NCBI RefSeq assembly: GCF_002878395.1
Contig: NC_061115.1
Location: forward strand, 97,181,229-97,245,228
Source of the DNA: Capsicum annuum
Taxonomy: Eukaryota; Streptophyta; Magnoliopsida; Solanales; Solanaceae
Direction: 5' to 3'
Length of the DNA: 64,000 nt
Under the pieces are notes generated by a model that searched no databases, had not been told where the DNA came from, and worked only from the letters and a program-made list of their open reading frames with translations. This document shows, piece by piece, positions 34,883-46,410 of this stretch; within the stretch, counting starts at the first letter, position 1, and the number at the start of each line of letters is the position of its first letter. The translations under genes were made by a program, and so were the position numbers.

Positions 34883-36110
34883 ATGTCCCTTAGATGACCT
34901 AAAGCTCATGGAAATTCCTCTGTCCCACTCGAGGATAATGTTGATGGGACATGCCCTATTTATGAGGTGCAGACCCGGTCTAAGGGTCTAGTTCACTGTT
35001 GCCGTTCTAGAGTTCCATTGGTTCCCTCTAGCTCTCTTTGAGATCCTCAAGCTTATGTGAAGAATGCTGAGTTTTATCAGTCTATTCAAATGTTGGCTCA
35101 GTTGGTAGCTTCTTAGTCCGAGCATAGTACTCTATCTTCTGAGGCTGAAGCGGTTGGCCAATTCATGCGGTTGAGTTCTCTAACTTTTACTAGTGTTAAG
35201 GTTAAGGAGGATCCTTAATAGTTTATTAATGAAATAAGAATATCCTCTAGATTAGGCATACTTCAAATATTGAAGGTGTGCAGTTTACTACCTAACAATT
35301 GAAGGATCTGGCGTACCAGTGGTATAAAGAGTTGGAATAGTCAAGAGGAGGTGATGGTGACTTTGCACTGTGGGATGACTTTTCTATTGCCTTTTTGGAC
35401 CACTTTTTTTCTCAAAAGTAAAGGAAGGCGAAAGCAGAGAAATTTGTGAATTAGAGATAGGGTAGGATGTCGGTCAAGGAGTATGCCTTGAAATTCCATC
35501 AGTAATCCAGGTATGCTCCTGAGTTGGTATCTAGCATAAGAGCTAGAATGCATAAGTTTACTTCTGGGTTATCCCATGAGTTGATTTTGGAGAGTAAAGT
35601 TACCATGTTAAATAAGAATATAAATATTTCTCAACTTATGGTATATATTCAGTAGGTTGAGAAAAAAGAGAAGAAGCAAGCTGAGAGTGGTGAGAGGCAG
35701 AGTAAGAAATTTATATTCTAGGATCAAGGTGAAGGACATCAATAGAGTGGTAGATATAGGAAAAAGTGGCCTAAGAAGAGCTGAGAGAGTCTTGGTTCTT
35801 TCTGTACGAATAGTACTCCTTACCTGAAGCCATCAAGCAATCATTTTTCTTAGTATGGTAGAGGGTACAGGGTATAGGGTGCCCAATCTCCAACTGGTGG
35901 GGCTCAGTCCACTCTATCATATCCTTCTTGTAGATTTTTTTGTCAATTGAACCATGGCCAATGTGAGAAGGGGAGAAACTGATGTTTTAATTATGGTTAT
36001 ATTGGTCATATGCAACATGATTATCCTTCTAGGGTTGCTTTTAGGATAATAAGTTCCTGCCTTCTCTTCATCTGCTCTTGCACCAGAGAGTGATGTTTCT
36101 GGTATCGAAA
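34883..36110 (+). pseudogene. G5 gag
   Basis: The expected start ATG at 34883 gives MSLR followed at once by TGA, where the family has an Arg-rich start. Continuing frames show AYVKNAEFYQSIQMLAQLV (about 35050), EAEAVGQFMRLSSLTFTSV (about 35140), LKDLAYQWYKELE (about 35300) and the core near 35380-35640, then a glycine/glutamine-rich tail and a degraded knuckle near 35930-36010 in shifted frames. Gag would form the particle. Repeated TAG codons stand where Gln and Trp belong. Confidence 0.78.
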
Positions 36111-36640
36111 CTAGCTGAAATTACTTATATGCCCATGTTTCTCATTAGGACTCCAAGGTATCTCTCGATGTCATTATTGGTATGTTGAAACTCTTTTCCC
36201 ATGATGTGTACTATTTTCTTGATTTGAGGTCCAATTTTTTTTATGTGACCTCATTGGTGGCTGTGAATTTTGGTTTTTGTCTCGAGTGTGTTTCTGGCCC
36301 TTTTATCATATCTACCTCAGTGGGTGACTCTGTGGCTTCTAGAAGAGTCTATAAGGGTTGTGTGGTATCTCTTGGTGATCGGGAGACTTTCCTGGATCTA
36401 TTTGAATTAGAAATAATTGATTTTGATATTATATTGGGGATGGATTGGCTACACTCGTGCTATGCTTCTTTAGAATATTAGACCCGTAATTACATCTTTA
36501 AATTCCTTAATGAGCCAGTTATTGAGTAGGAGAGTGGGAGACTGGTTCCCTGTATTCTAAGAGAAGATTTATGTCATATCTTAAAGCTCAGATATTAATA
36601 TCCTCGGGGTGTTTCTATCATCTAGTTCAAGTTAAAGATT
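36111..36640 (+). pseudogene. G5 protease
   Basis: A 99-codon frame (36182-36481) has LFSHDVYYFLDLRSNFFYVT, where the active-site Asp is kept but the following Gly is Arg; then VYKGCVVSLGDRETFLDLFE and [19 protein letters not shown] stop at 36479-36481 separates it from FKFLNEPVIE and then the spacer to RT (36571-36753, with FCEVFPDDLPG). Change of the active-site Gly alone should disable this retropepsin. Confidence 0.85.
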
Positions 36641-37490
36641 CTAACTTGGAGGGTCCTTCCTTACAGTTTGTCCCAGTGCTGAATGAATTTTGTGAGGTCT
36701 TCCCTGATGACCTTCCTGGTATCAAGCCGATAGGGAGATTGATTTTGGTATAGATCTTGCTCTGGACACTCGACCTATTTTTATTCCCCCATATAGAATG
36801 GCTCTGACAAGGGTTTCATTCATTCTAGTATGCCTCTGTATGGTGCTCTGGTGTTATTGTGTATAAGAAGGATGGTTGCCTTCGTATGTGCATCGGTCAC
36901 CGACAGCTGAATAAGGAGATGGTAAAAAATAAGTACCCTCTTTTGAGAATTGAGAATCTCTTTGATCAGCTTCAGGGTTCCAAATTCTTCTCTAAGATTA
37001 ATTCTCATTCCAAGTATCATTAGTTAAAGATTAGGGAAGTGGATATCCCTAAGACAACTTTTTGTACTCGATGTGGGTATTTTGAGTTCTTGGCCATGTC
37101 TTTTGGTTTGACTAATGCCCCAGCGGCATTCATGGATTTGATGAATAGGGTCTTTCGTTAATTTCTAGAATTGTTCATAATTTTCTTCATTATGATATTT
37201 TGGTTTACTCTATGAATGAGGAGGATCATGTCGATCACCTCTGCCTTGTGTTGCAGACCATGAAAGATTAGCAATTGTATGTTAAGTTCTCTAAATGTGA
37301 ATTCTGGTTGAACATTGTTATATTTTTAGCTCATGTTGTGTCTAGTGAGGGGATCATGGTGGATCCTCAAAAGTTTGTGATGGTCAAGAAGTGTCCTCGA
37401 CCCAACCAATATTCAGAGGTTCTTCGGTTTAACTGGTTATTATAGAAGGTTCATTGAAAGTGTTTCTTCTATTGTTGTCCCATTGACAAA
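36641..37490 (+). pseudogene. G5 reverse transcriptase
   Basis: Blocks: RIENLFDQLQGSKFFSKI (about 36945), [20 protein letters not shown] (about 37035), [20 protein letters not shown] (about 37095). At the catalytic motif, the bases around 37188-37196 lack one base, so FIDD cannot be read and the frame shifts. FFGLTGYYRRFIESVSS follows near 37425. The region from LPG to the RQLN block has a further deletion, because sequence near 36800-36840 jumps from the PYRMA block to the FIH block. Inactive. Confidence 0.82.
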
Positions 37491-38000
37491 GTTGACTTAG
37501 AAAAAGGTGAAGTTCTTGTGGTTTGATGCTTGTGGGGGTAGTTTTGAGAAGCAGAAAGATAAGTTGACTTCAACTTTGGTCTTTACTTTATCTGAAGGCA
37601 CTAAGGGTTTTGTCGTCTATTGTGACGCATCTCGGGTTGATTTGGGTTGTGTTTTGATGCAGAATGGTAAGGTGGGTTCTTATTCGTCTAAACAATTAGT
37701 TTATGAGAAGAACTATCTGACCCATAGCTTGGAGTTGTTAGCCGTGGTGTTACCATTAAAACTCTGGCATCACTATCTGTATAGGGTACATGTTGATATC
37801 TTTTATGATCATAAGAGCGTGAAGAACATATTCACTCAGAAAAAGCTTAATCTTGGGCAAATGAGGTGGCTTGAGTTGCTAAAGGACTAGGATATGAGTC
37901 TTCACTACCATCCAGGTAAAGCTAATTTAGTTGTTGATACTCTTAGTAGATTATCCATAAGAAGTCTAGCTCATGTGGTTATGGATAAGTAGGAATTAGT
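37491..38000 (+). pseudogene. G5 RNase H
   Basis: A 127-codon open frame (37507-37890) is a nearly whole RNase H: FVVYCDASRVDLGCVLMQ with the first Asp, SYSSKQLVYEKNYLTHSLEL with the Glu, FYDHKSVKNIF with the second Asp. WLELLKD is followed by a TAG, then MSLHYHPGKANLVVDTLSRL in the same frame with the last Asp. All four catalytic acids seem present, making this the best-kept RNase H in the window. The open frame starts inside the polyprotein, so the ATG is not a real start. Confidence 0.88.
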
Positions 38001-38960
38001 GAGGGATATTCACTTTTGGCTAACCTTAGAGTTTGTGTCTTAGACTCTGAGGATGGTGGTATGTTTGTACAGCACGTGGCACAATCGTCTTTTGGTTCTG
38101 AAATAAAGAGGAAGCAAGTATTAGACCCTCTCTTGATGAAAATCAAGAATGATGTGGGTAAGAAGAAGGTGATGGCTTTTGAGATCAGGGGTGATGATAT
38201 CTTGAGGTACCAAGAGAGGTTGTGTGTTTCTGATGTTAATAGGTTGCGAGATAGGATTTTAGTCATGGACCATGATCACTATATATGATTCATCCCGATT
38301 CAATAAAGAAGTATCATGATCTCAAGGATATGTATTGGTGGAATAATATAAAGTGGGATGTAGCTAACTTTGTGGAAAAGTGTATGGGGTGTCAGCAAGT
38401 GAAGTTGGAACACATAAGGCCTGGTGGGCTAATTCAAGAAATTGAACTACTAGTGTGTAGATGGGAGATAATTAGTACGGATTTTATTACAGGCCTTCTA
38501 CGGTCACTTAATCAGTATGACTCTATTTGGGTCATTGTGGATAGGATGACTAAGTCTGCTCACTTCTTACTAGTGAGGACTAATTATTCTGCTGAGGATT
38601 ATGCAAAGTTGTCCCTTCAGGAAGTTGTAAAATTGTATGGTATAACTGTCTCGATTATCTCAGATTGTGGTACTCAGTTTTCATCACATTTCTGGCGCAC
38701 TTTCCAGTAAGGTTTGGGGACCAAAGTGATCCTTAGTATCGCCTTCCACCCGCAGTCAGATGGGTAAGCAGAAAGAACTATCTAGACTCAGGAAGATATG
38801 CTGCGAGCCTGAGTAATTGACTTTGGTGGTAGTTTTTTCGACCATTTTCCTCTCACTGAATTTTCTTATAAAAATAGTTACCATTCTAGAATTGATATGG
38901 CTTTGTTTGAGGCGTTGTATAGAAAGAGGTGTAGATCCCCTATTGGGTGGTTCGAGGTTG
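38001..38960 (+). pseudogene. G5 integrase zinc finger and catalytic core
   Basis: The linker (38016-38288, with KKVMAFEIRGDDILRYQERL) is followed after a shift by a 141-codon frame (38285-38710): IHPDSIKKYHDL and EKCMGCQQVKLEH (zinc ligands kept), then IISTDFITGL (first Asp), YDSIWVIVDRMTKSAHFLL, and SIISDCGTQFSSHFW (second Asp). Past a stop at 38708, HPQSDG, another stop, AERTI (Glu) follows in frame, then FPLTEFSYKNSYHS and YRKRCRSPIGWFEVGEA. All three catalytic residues persist, broken by three or four stops. Confidence 0.88.
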
Positions 38961-39480
38961 GTGAAGCGAATATATTTGGCTTGAATTTGGTTCACCAAGA
39001 TATGGGGAACGTGAAGGTGATTTGAGATATGATTAAGACCGCAGAAGAAGCCAAAAGTCCTATGCAGACGTAAGGCAAAGGGACTTAGAATTTAATGTTG
39101 GAGATTAGGTGTTCTTAAAGATGTCTCCCATGAAGAGAGTAATGCGATTTGGGAAGAGGAAGCTCAGTCCCCAGTATGTAGACCCGTATGTTATTTTGAG
39201 AAGAGTTGGTAGTGTTGCATATGAGTTGGATTTTCCCTCTAGCATGAGTTCTATTCATCTAGTATTCTATGTGCCCATGTTGCAAAAATGCATGGGTGAT
39301 CCTTCATTGGTTATTCCCATGGAGAACATTGATATTTCAGATTCTTTGTCCTATAAGGAGGTCCCGGTATGGATCTTAGATCAACAAGTTCATCGGTTAC
39401 AAACAAAAAGCGAGGCTTCGATGAAGGTTTTATGGCAGAACAATAATTTGGAAAGACACTTAGGAAGCTGAGTAGGAGAT
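38961..39480 (+). pseudogene. G5 integrase C-terminal and chromodomain-like tail
   Basis: After shifts near 39020-39080, a 120-codon frame (39109-39471) carries FLKMSPMKRVMRFGKRKL, SPQYVDPYVILRRVGSVAYE, HLVFYVPMLQKCMGDPSLV, YKEVPVWILDQQVHRL and MKVLWQN. A further shift affects the last residues of the WEAE tail. This is the DNA/chromatin-binding end of gypsy integrase. Confidence 0.86.
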
Positions 39481-39708
39481 AAAGTCCAAGTATCCATTCC
39501 AATTCCGTTACCCAGAAATTCGTGCTTGAGGTATGGGTGTATTCTTAGCATATGGATTTTATGATTTTGTTAAAGGGTAAATTAATTTCCTTGGCATCTT
39601 CTTTTTCTAACTTAGTTAAAGGTAAGAGTAGAGGTATTTGAGATTTAATTGTTATAGTCAACGCCATTTCCTATCATTTGGTGATGAATGATCCTAATTG
39701 AGGGAGAC
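39481..39708 (+). promoter_or_regulatory. G5 3' untranslated stretch and polypurine tract
   Basis: No coding features. It ends TTGAGGGAGACA (39697-39708 region), a polypurine tract just before the 3' LTR. Confidence 0.7.
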
Positions 39709-40183
39709 AAAAATGCCTCGAACTTTGGCCTTTGCAAATTCCCTGAGCTCTAGGCTCTCATCTCTTCTTATGACTTATCATACGAGTTGTATGGTGTGGT
39801 TACGGGTCTAGGGACCCAAGTCATACTCAAATCAGTGTGTTATTTTCCATATTCTGCCTGGTTATGAGAGACTTCCCATGAGTTATATGATTTTATGACG
39901 AGTGGTTAGGGTCCAGTCGTATGTTGTCCAGTGTCTAAGCCCTTTATGTTCTATGTTGGTCACGACTAGACCATACGATTCATATAGTCTAGTGATGAGT
40001 GGGACAAAGGAGTCTTAAGTTGGACAGTATGTGGTGTACAATATTTTGTCTTGGTGATGACTCAATGGTAAGAGTCGTATGTTGTGTTAATGACTCAATG
40101 CCTGACTCGTAGCCACCTGCGGACTTTATAGAGCTTTTAAGTTGAGGGTATTCTGGATATTTTCCACCCTAAGCCCTTATAAT

Positions 40184-43058
40184 TGTAATTCCCCGATTTT
40201 TTGGAATCGGAAGCCACATGATGCTCATGATCTCAAAGGACCACAAGATAACCCTCTACTGGTATTTGTACCTGAACACTATATAATACAATATAACAAA
40301 TGCGGAAAACTGGCGGAAATTTGCCATAAGGTTCAAAACATCTAAAATACTCAAAACTGAGAACTGAATACTGATACATCTGTCTAAAAAGCCATTCACT
40401 ATCTGATTTGTAGAGTTGTTGGTACATATCCCTAACTAACTCCGTCTACTGAAAATAAACTGAACCTAGTATAAAACTAAAATAGGAGGGATCCTCGAAT
40501 GAAGAGGAATCACTACTACGTCTATAGCTGCTGACTGAGTCTGGATTGCTATGGGTTCTCTAGATCTCGCGCTTCTGAACCTATGGTACAAGACAGCACA
40601 GTGCAAGAGAAAATTATGCGTCAGTACTTTGAATGTAATGGTATGCTAGATGAGGTAAGGCTGAATGCAAGGGATTATGTATGAACATTACTTAACTAAA
40701 TAACATTAGAATACCAAAGGAGGATGTATGCATGAATGCACAAACTAAAAACTGAGATCGTAGTAATACTAATGCTAGAATCTGAAATACGGGTTTCTAA
40801 ATACTGACTTACTGATGACTGAGTCTAGTAGTACTTATATCTGAGTTCACTAACTTGGGGATAATGAGTAACTGAGTCTACTAAGATTGATGTCTAAGTT
40901 TACTAATACTGATACTGAGTTACCATATCTGAGATCAAGCCTATATAATGGGTGACCCCTGAGTTTACTACTGATAGTGTTTGATACTTGGTTAAATGAA
41001 TATAAGATCAATCCTAAATAATAGGTGATCTCTGAATCTACTGATAATAATGGCTGATGCTTGATTAAATGGATATGAGATCAAGCCTAAATAATGGGTG
41101 ATCTCTAAGTTTACTAATAATGATAATAATTGTCTAAATTCGAGACTAAGCCTATATAACAAGTGACCTCTGAGAGGTAATCAAGCCTAGTATAACGGGT
41201 GACTCCTCAACTGTGTTGTATTATTAAGACTGAAGCTGAAACTGAAACTGTGGGAGGTAGTCATCTAACCAACATGCCCTTTCTATCTAGTTGGGGTCCA
41301 ACCTATAACCCCAGTTGGAAAGGTGCCATACCGTGCCACGGGTAAAGACACTTCTATCTGTACCCAGGATGCCAAGCCTAATATAATGGGTGACACCTTG
41401 TAGGTGCCAAGAGTAATATAACGGGTGACTCCGGGGAGGTAGTCAAGCTTAATATGATGGGTGACTCCTCATCCTGCATTGGCTACGCAGTTCTGGAATG
41501 TAGGTATTGTTATTAATGACTTTGCCTAAAATAATGGAAAAGTCGTCATGCCTGCCCTCGCTCAGTACTAAATCCTACTCCCAACTGAATAGACACTGAA
41601 CTGATTCTTAGTTTGTAATAGACTGAGCTGAATTTGTTACTGATTATCTTACTTAACTGATCTAAATGAGCTCACTTGGTTCCATAGACTGACGGAATAC
41701 TACTAAGGTCTATACTGAATACTGAACTTGATTTGGCTGAATACTGAGATTGCTGAGTTTTTGTAACTTCTGTCACTAACTGAGATATACTGATCGTAGC
41801 ACGATTGAGATTATCTTCAGACTAACTCGGCTCTAGATAAGTAGTTAAGTTTTAAGGTATTAAATATCCCCAAGACTCGATAGCATAACTAAATAAGACA
41901 TGACAATGACTATCATTCGCAACATAACCAATGAAGCATTATTTCGAGAACTTGGGAATCTTAAACATGTAATTGTAAAGGGAAGCATGCTATTGTCTCA
42001 TAACTCATCCAACAAGGAATTCATATGAATAGGAATACATGCAACATATCAAAATTCATTCATTTAGGCCTTTTAACAATCACTTAGCATGCGCTAATTG
42101 ACATATGCTTGGGAATAACAAACTTCATGTTGCAATGACATTATTTTCTTCACATAAGCAATTTATCAAACATGTGGGAGGCACCCTTTGGCCATACAAC
42201 ATTCAATAAACCAAATTAACATAATTACATAATTCAACATGTTTCTTCAAGGAACTTTACCATGAACATCACATAACCAACACATACTAAGGTCAATACT
42301 TGCATCTTTATGATCATAACATGAATTAAAACTTAATATTAACATGGGATTCAACTTCAAACGACATAAATCATGAAAACTCATAAACATAAAATCTTGA
42401 ATTTAAAAAGGGATTCTTAGACTTCTTGGGTGGAAGTAACCTAAGAATCAACATCCAAAATACCTTGCTATATGATTCTTGAAAGATTCACGGAGGAATT
42501 TCCTTAATTTTGAACCTTCAATAGAAACCCTTATTCTTGTTCTTGAGGAAAATTAAGATAAAACCTTATATTTTGGTGAAAATATGTTGAATCTCATGTT
42601 AAGAAAAATTATATAGGGGTGGGATTTTGACAAATTGCCCTTGAAAACACGAAAGTGAAATGCTGAAAAACTGGGCACAAGGGCTACGGAAAGGCGACAC
42701 CTTTCCCAGAGCCTTTTGTAGGCTGGGCGGCGCCTTGCTACTGAGAGAGGGGGCCAAGGCTCTAAGCTAGGAGGCACCCCTCTTTATCCTTTAGCTACTA
42801 TTTTTCCAACCCAAACACGACCTTAGGCTCATCTAAAAATTCTGAAACTCATCCGGGATATACTCTTGACTTGTCCCATCATAATACAATAAGAAAATCA
42901 AGAAACGGAGGTCGGAAAGGTCACAAAATAATTCGTCAAAGTTTTGAAGGCTTATGAAATGGAAAAGTTTCAACACTTCACCAAATTTTCTTAGTGTTAA
43001 ACCTTTCTTGACATGCTTTAGAAGCTCTAATGACTTGAGAATTTTATGGGGTGTTACA
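40184..43058 (-). mobile_element. S1: solo LTR of the G1/G6 family, nested in the G5 3' LTR
   Basis: A 2,875-bp block with LTR ends TGTAATTCCCCG and GGGGTGTTACA, flanked by ATAAT (40179-40183) and ATAAC (43059-43063). It has no internal element genes, and G5 LTR homology resumes directly outside. A solo LTR arises when two LTRs of one element recombine. It aligns in the same direction as S2, S3 and the G6 LTR (shared GGACCACAAG near the left end, AAGACTCGATAGCATAAC near 41873), so its parent element read toward lower coordinates. Small open frames inside are not matched by any known domain. Confidence 0.9.
40931..41190. repeat. About 73-bp tandem array inside S1
   Basis: Diverged units start at 40931, 41004, 41077 and 41142 (last one shorter), each opening GAGATCAAGCCTA-like and AATGGGTGA. 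A related motif, CTAATATAACGGGTGACTCC, is scattered to 41470 and in S2 near 48930-49090. Confidence 0.7.
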
Positions 43059-45419
43059 ATAACCCAACGTCTTATAATACCTTTTAGGTCATTCATTACA
43101 CACTTTACAAGAACAAACACACTCTAAACTCTCTCTAAAACTTCACAAAAAAATTAGGCTAGGGTTTTTTCCAAGTAGTCATATAAGGGCTTGAGGATCA
43201 AATTCTCTCCGTGAATCTTCGTAACTCAAGCTTGTGACTCTTCCTTCATTGCTAGTTTAGTAAAATCATATTTTTAAAACATAGTTCATGAGTAATTAAT
43301 GGTGGTTTTAAAAATCAAGGTTGAGGGTTTGAATGAATATTGTTGGATATTGTTTTCTCATGATTTAAATCATGATTATGCATGTTTTAGTAAGGGGTTC
43401 GCACATGTGAGTGCATGGTGTTTGTGGTTTTAGCTAAAGGGTCATGTTTAACCAAAAAATATGATGGATTTTTTTTTTGTAGTGGTTTGCCCAAAACCTG
43501 TTTGTGAAATGATCAATGAGGATGATCTTGTCACAGGATGAATTGTGGTTTAAAATAAGGCATTGTCCTAAGAATGATAATGATTGGTAAATGGTTTTAC
43601 GAAGGCGTCATTGGCCGTAAATTGATTTGAAATGTTAAATAGCTTGGAGTCCCTAAATGCTGAATTGAATTGACGTCTTTTTTTAGACTATTGGTTCGAG
43701 TCCCAAGTTGATTAATAATGGTTATGGCATGTTGTACACTTGCAAATAGGTTGGTATGAAAATACTAACGGAATGCCTTCAATAAGTAATTGGATTAAAG
43801 ATTGTGTATGTGTAATGAATTTTTAAATTGGGCTTTAAAGTATGATGTGTATCCAAGCTGTGAAAGTGGATTTAAAAGGACTAACACTGGAAACTGCGCT
43901 AGCTGGTACGGGTGTCTATGTGACTAGGAGGATTGAGTCCCTCATATTGTATACTGTGGTGCTTAAGTCACCTTAACTAAGTCGGGAGGTTTAAATCCCC
44001 CAAAAGGGCATATACGGATATGGATATTCTCTAATTCGTATGACTACATGCATTGGGGCCTTTCCAGCTAGGGGAAAGCTGGGACCATATATCCAGTGCT
44101 TGCCTTGTTATATGATGGCTATGCTGCATAACCCAAGTGAAGGTTTTCAAAATTCATGTTAAGCCTTGTTCCTTACCCTAGCATGTGGTATAGTATACAT
44201 AGAAGTATTTTATTTGATATTATGCATTGAATGTTTTTTTAGTTTTGAATTGTTATCATGGCATAATTTTATTCCTCTATCCTAGAGTTACATGTTAGTG
44301 CTCCAACTACTAACCATCTCTGGACACTGTATCCCCAGGCGATGCAGGCACTAAAATATTTTCTACTTTTCCTGCATAGTGGTAAGGTGCTCGAGTTAGT
44401 TCGTGAGTTGTCATTGAAGTGGTGAGCTTCCATACTTCAGAAGGATTCATTTCATGGTGCTTATTTCCTATGTGACCTTGTTTAGACTTTTTTTTTGCAA
44501 CTATCGGGGGTATGTCCTGATATTTTAATGATTTTAAATTTTGTAGAGGCTTTGTTGGATTACTGTGGACTTGGGTGGTTTGGTTGATTATTTCGGTGAC
44601 AGAAGGTTTTCTAGTTACAGATGGATGGTATATACACATGATAAATCATTATTACCCTTATTTTATGTTATCTTATTATATATTCAAAATTCATCCAATA
44701 CATGAAGTCGTTGTGCTAGCTAGGTTAGGTGAAAGGGTGATCTTTGGTCTATGTGGGACTTAAGATACCCATCATGGCAAGGCCCTAGTTCAGGTCATGA
44801 TATAAAGAGAGGTGTAGAGTTATTTTAACAAGGTGAATGAAGAGATGTCGTCTAGATTTATTCATGGAATATTTTAGTTTGCACGCTCTGAGGTTAAATT
44901 AACATTGTTATACTAAAGAAAGGTTGTAAGGTTGGAAGTTGAAGTAAGTTAAGTATGTTCAATTATTAAGAATTTATGATTGTCTTGATCTCTTCTTATT
45001 TTCTATATATGTTTATATGTTTCTAACTCTAGTCAACCAATGATACCTACCAGCTTACTATATCTTCTTTAAGGGATCAAAGCATGTTGCAGGACAATTG
45101 GAGTTTCTTTGAGTGCAGCAGTGAACATTCTTCAGCAGCTCCTAGCATTCTACTCTTACATGTATATTGTGTTTTGAGTCATCCTAAATTTTCTTAGAAT
45201 TCTTATACTTGTTCAAACTAAGTTCTGGGAATTTGTGTAATTAAATTTCATAATGTACTTTACGATAAGTTTTGTTTTAAAGGATAGAGTTATTATTTAC
45301 TAGTGCTTAAGGTTTAATAATATTTTCCATAATGATTAAATGTTGGGTAGTAAGGGTTTTTCCATCGAGGTTAAAGTTGGCTTGGTGCCCGTACGATCCA
45401 TTATTTAGGTCATGACATT

Positions 45420-46405
45420 TCAAGACTGGTGGAGCCTCTAGAATCTAATCTATTCAAACATGCGATTCTTTCTCATTTTGGTCCATCTAGTTAGTTAATA
45501 CCATTACAGATTTCATAAGTTTTATTTTTAATAAGTTCGTAGGACTGATTGTATTGCTTTTTCTGTGAGTTTTTATTGTGGCGTTGTTAGATGACTCATC
45601 TATAGTGATACCTCCGAGCCTATCGCGATCTTCTCTTGAAAACCTATTACAAATTTTTGTTGAATTCTAGTATGAAAAAGTATGATTCAATACTATCCCA
45701 TGACCTTAAATGTATTAGGATCATTATTATTTTTTTTATGTTGAGTTTTATCATGTAAGAGTCCTTATGCATACTTTCCATTTGATTTTCTATTTCAGCT
45801 GGATCAAACTCGTTGTGTATGGGGAGGGTTGACATTGACTTTGGTTTTATCATTATTTTCGGTACCATCCATTGAATCAGTTGACTATTTTTCTTCACAA
45901 AAATATAATTTGTTAGAAAGAGTTTCGAGAAATTACATTATCACCACAGTATTCTTGGTCCCACAGCAGGCGTCAAACTATTTACCCTAAAAAAGTACAA
46001 TTAAAATATTAAGTTAGGTTTAAAGGATTCATCGATCGAGTTAATTGAATTTAGATAAATAATCAACTAAATAATGTTGTAAAAAAAAAGAAATAAATCA
46101 ATTGATATAGCAAGCAGGAATAGCTTGTATTGTCATATGCCTAATGATTTCATTGACTTAGATCTATCTGATAGAGCTAGATGAATAAGCAATACTAAAG
46201 AAACCATTACAATAATACTATAGAAAAATATTAGAATTAGATAGCAGGAATTCGATAACTTATAAGGTGATGATCATTCAATTTTTATAGGGGTAGCTTC
46301 TTAGCGGCTAACTATCAGAAATTTACCCCTTATCAATACATGATAAATGATCAAGTAAATATCATTTTAAATAAAAGAATTAATGTTTGACATCAATTAT
46401 GGTTG
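45420..46405. other. Unassigned AT-rich sequence between L-E and C1
   Basis: No coding, LTR edge or tandem repeat recognised. An 83-codon minus frame (45647-45898) has no known motif. A short run near 45955-45995 (TGGTCCCACAGCAGGCGTCA) resembles conserved dispersed plant repeat sequence but I cannot name it. It could be older unnamed repeat or low-copy sequence. Confidence 0.4.
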
Positions 46406-46410
46406 GTTAC

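Larger units (their letters stand above)
32422..44802 (+). mobile_element. G5: Ty3/gypsy element with solo LTR S1 nested in its 3' LTR
   Basis: 5' LTR 32422-34684, primer-binding site, gag, protease, RT, RNase H, integrase, tail, polypurine tract, 3' LTR 39709-44802. Removing S1 (40184-43058 with its duplication) leaves a 3' LTR of about 2.2 kb, matching the 2.26-kb 5' LTR. Flanks are GAAAG (32417-32421) and TAAAG (44803-44807), a target duplication with one change. Same family as G3 by protein motifs and layout. All genes are broken. Confidence 0.9.
39709..44802 (+). repeat. G5 3' LTR, interrupted by S1
   Basis: LTR halves 39709-40183 and 43059-44802 match consecutive parts of the 5' LTR: TTTCCACCCTAAGCCCTTAT before S1 aligns with the same run near 32870, and GTCTTATAATACC after S1 aligns with 32890. 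The start AAAAATGCC has lost its TG. It ends TCATGATA at 44802. Confidence 0.88.
30937..45419 (+). repeat. L-E: LTR-like block split by G5 (pieces 30937-32421 and 44803-45419)
   Basis: The two pieces flank G5 and are joined across its target-site duplication (GAAAG/TAAAG). The joined 2.1 kb has no coding. Its right end, GGTGCCCGTACGATCC then GGTCATGACA at 45410-45419, and an upstream TACCTACCAGCTTAC with TGCAG near 45050-45080, look like the 3' part of a plus-oriented gypsy LTR. The left end TGTGACTTAC follows G4's LTR directly. I did not find matching flanks, so whether it is a solo LTR is uncertain. Confidence 0.4.

Noticed and set aside
37979..38266. 95-codon minus frame
   Set aside because: Antisense of the G5 RNase H-integrase linker.
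44310..44639. 109-codon minus frame with no stop
   Set aside because: It lies in the G5 3' LTR; the 5' LTR equivalent near 34170-34500 does not keep it open.
28929..45419. One 4-kb LTR running from 28929 through L-E to 45419
   Set aside because: An internal LTR-type end (GATAGGTGTCAATCATGAC, then GTAACA at 30936) and a second TACCTACCAG block argue for two separate LTR-like units, though the L-E limits are weak.
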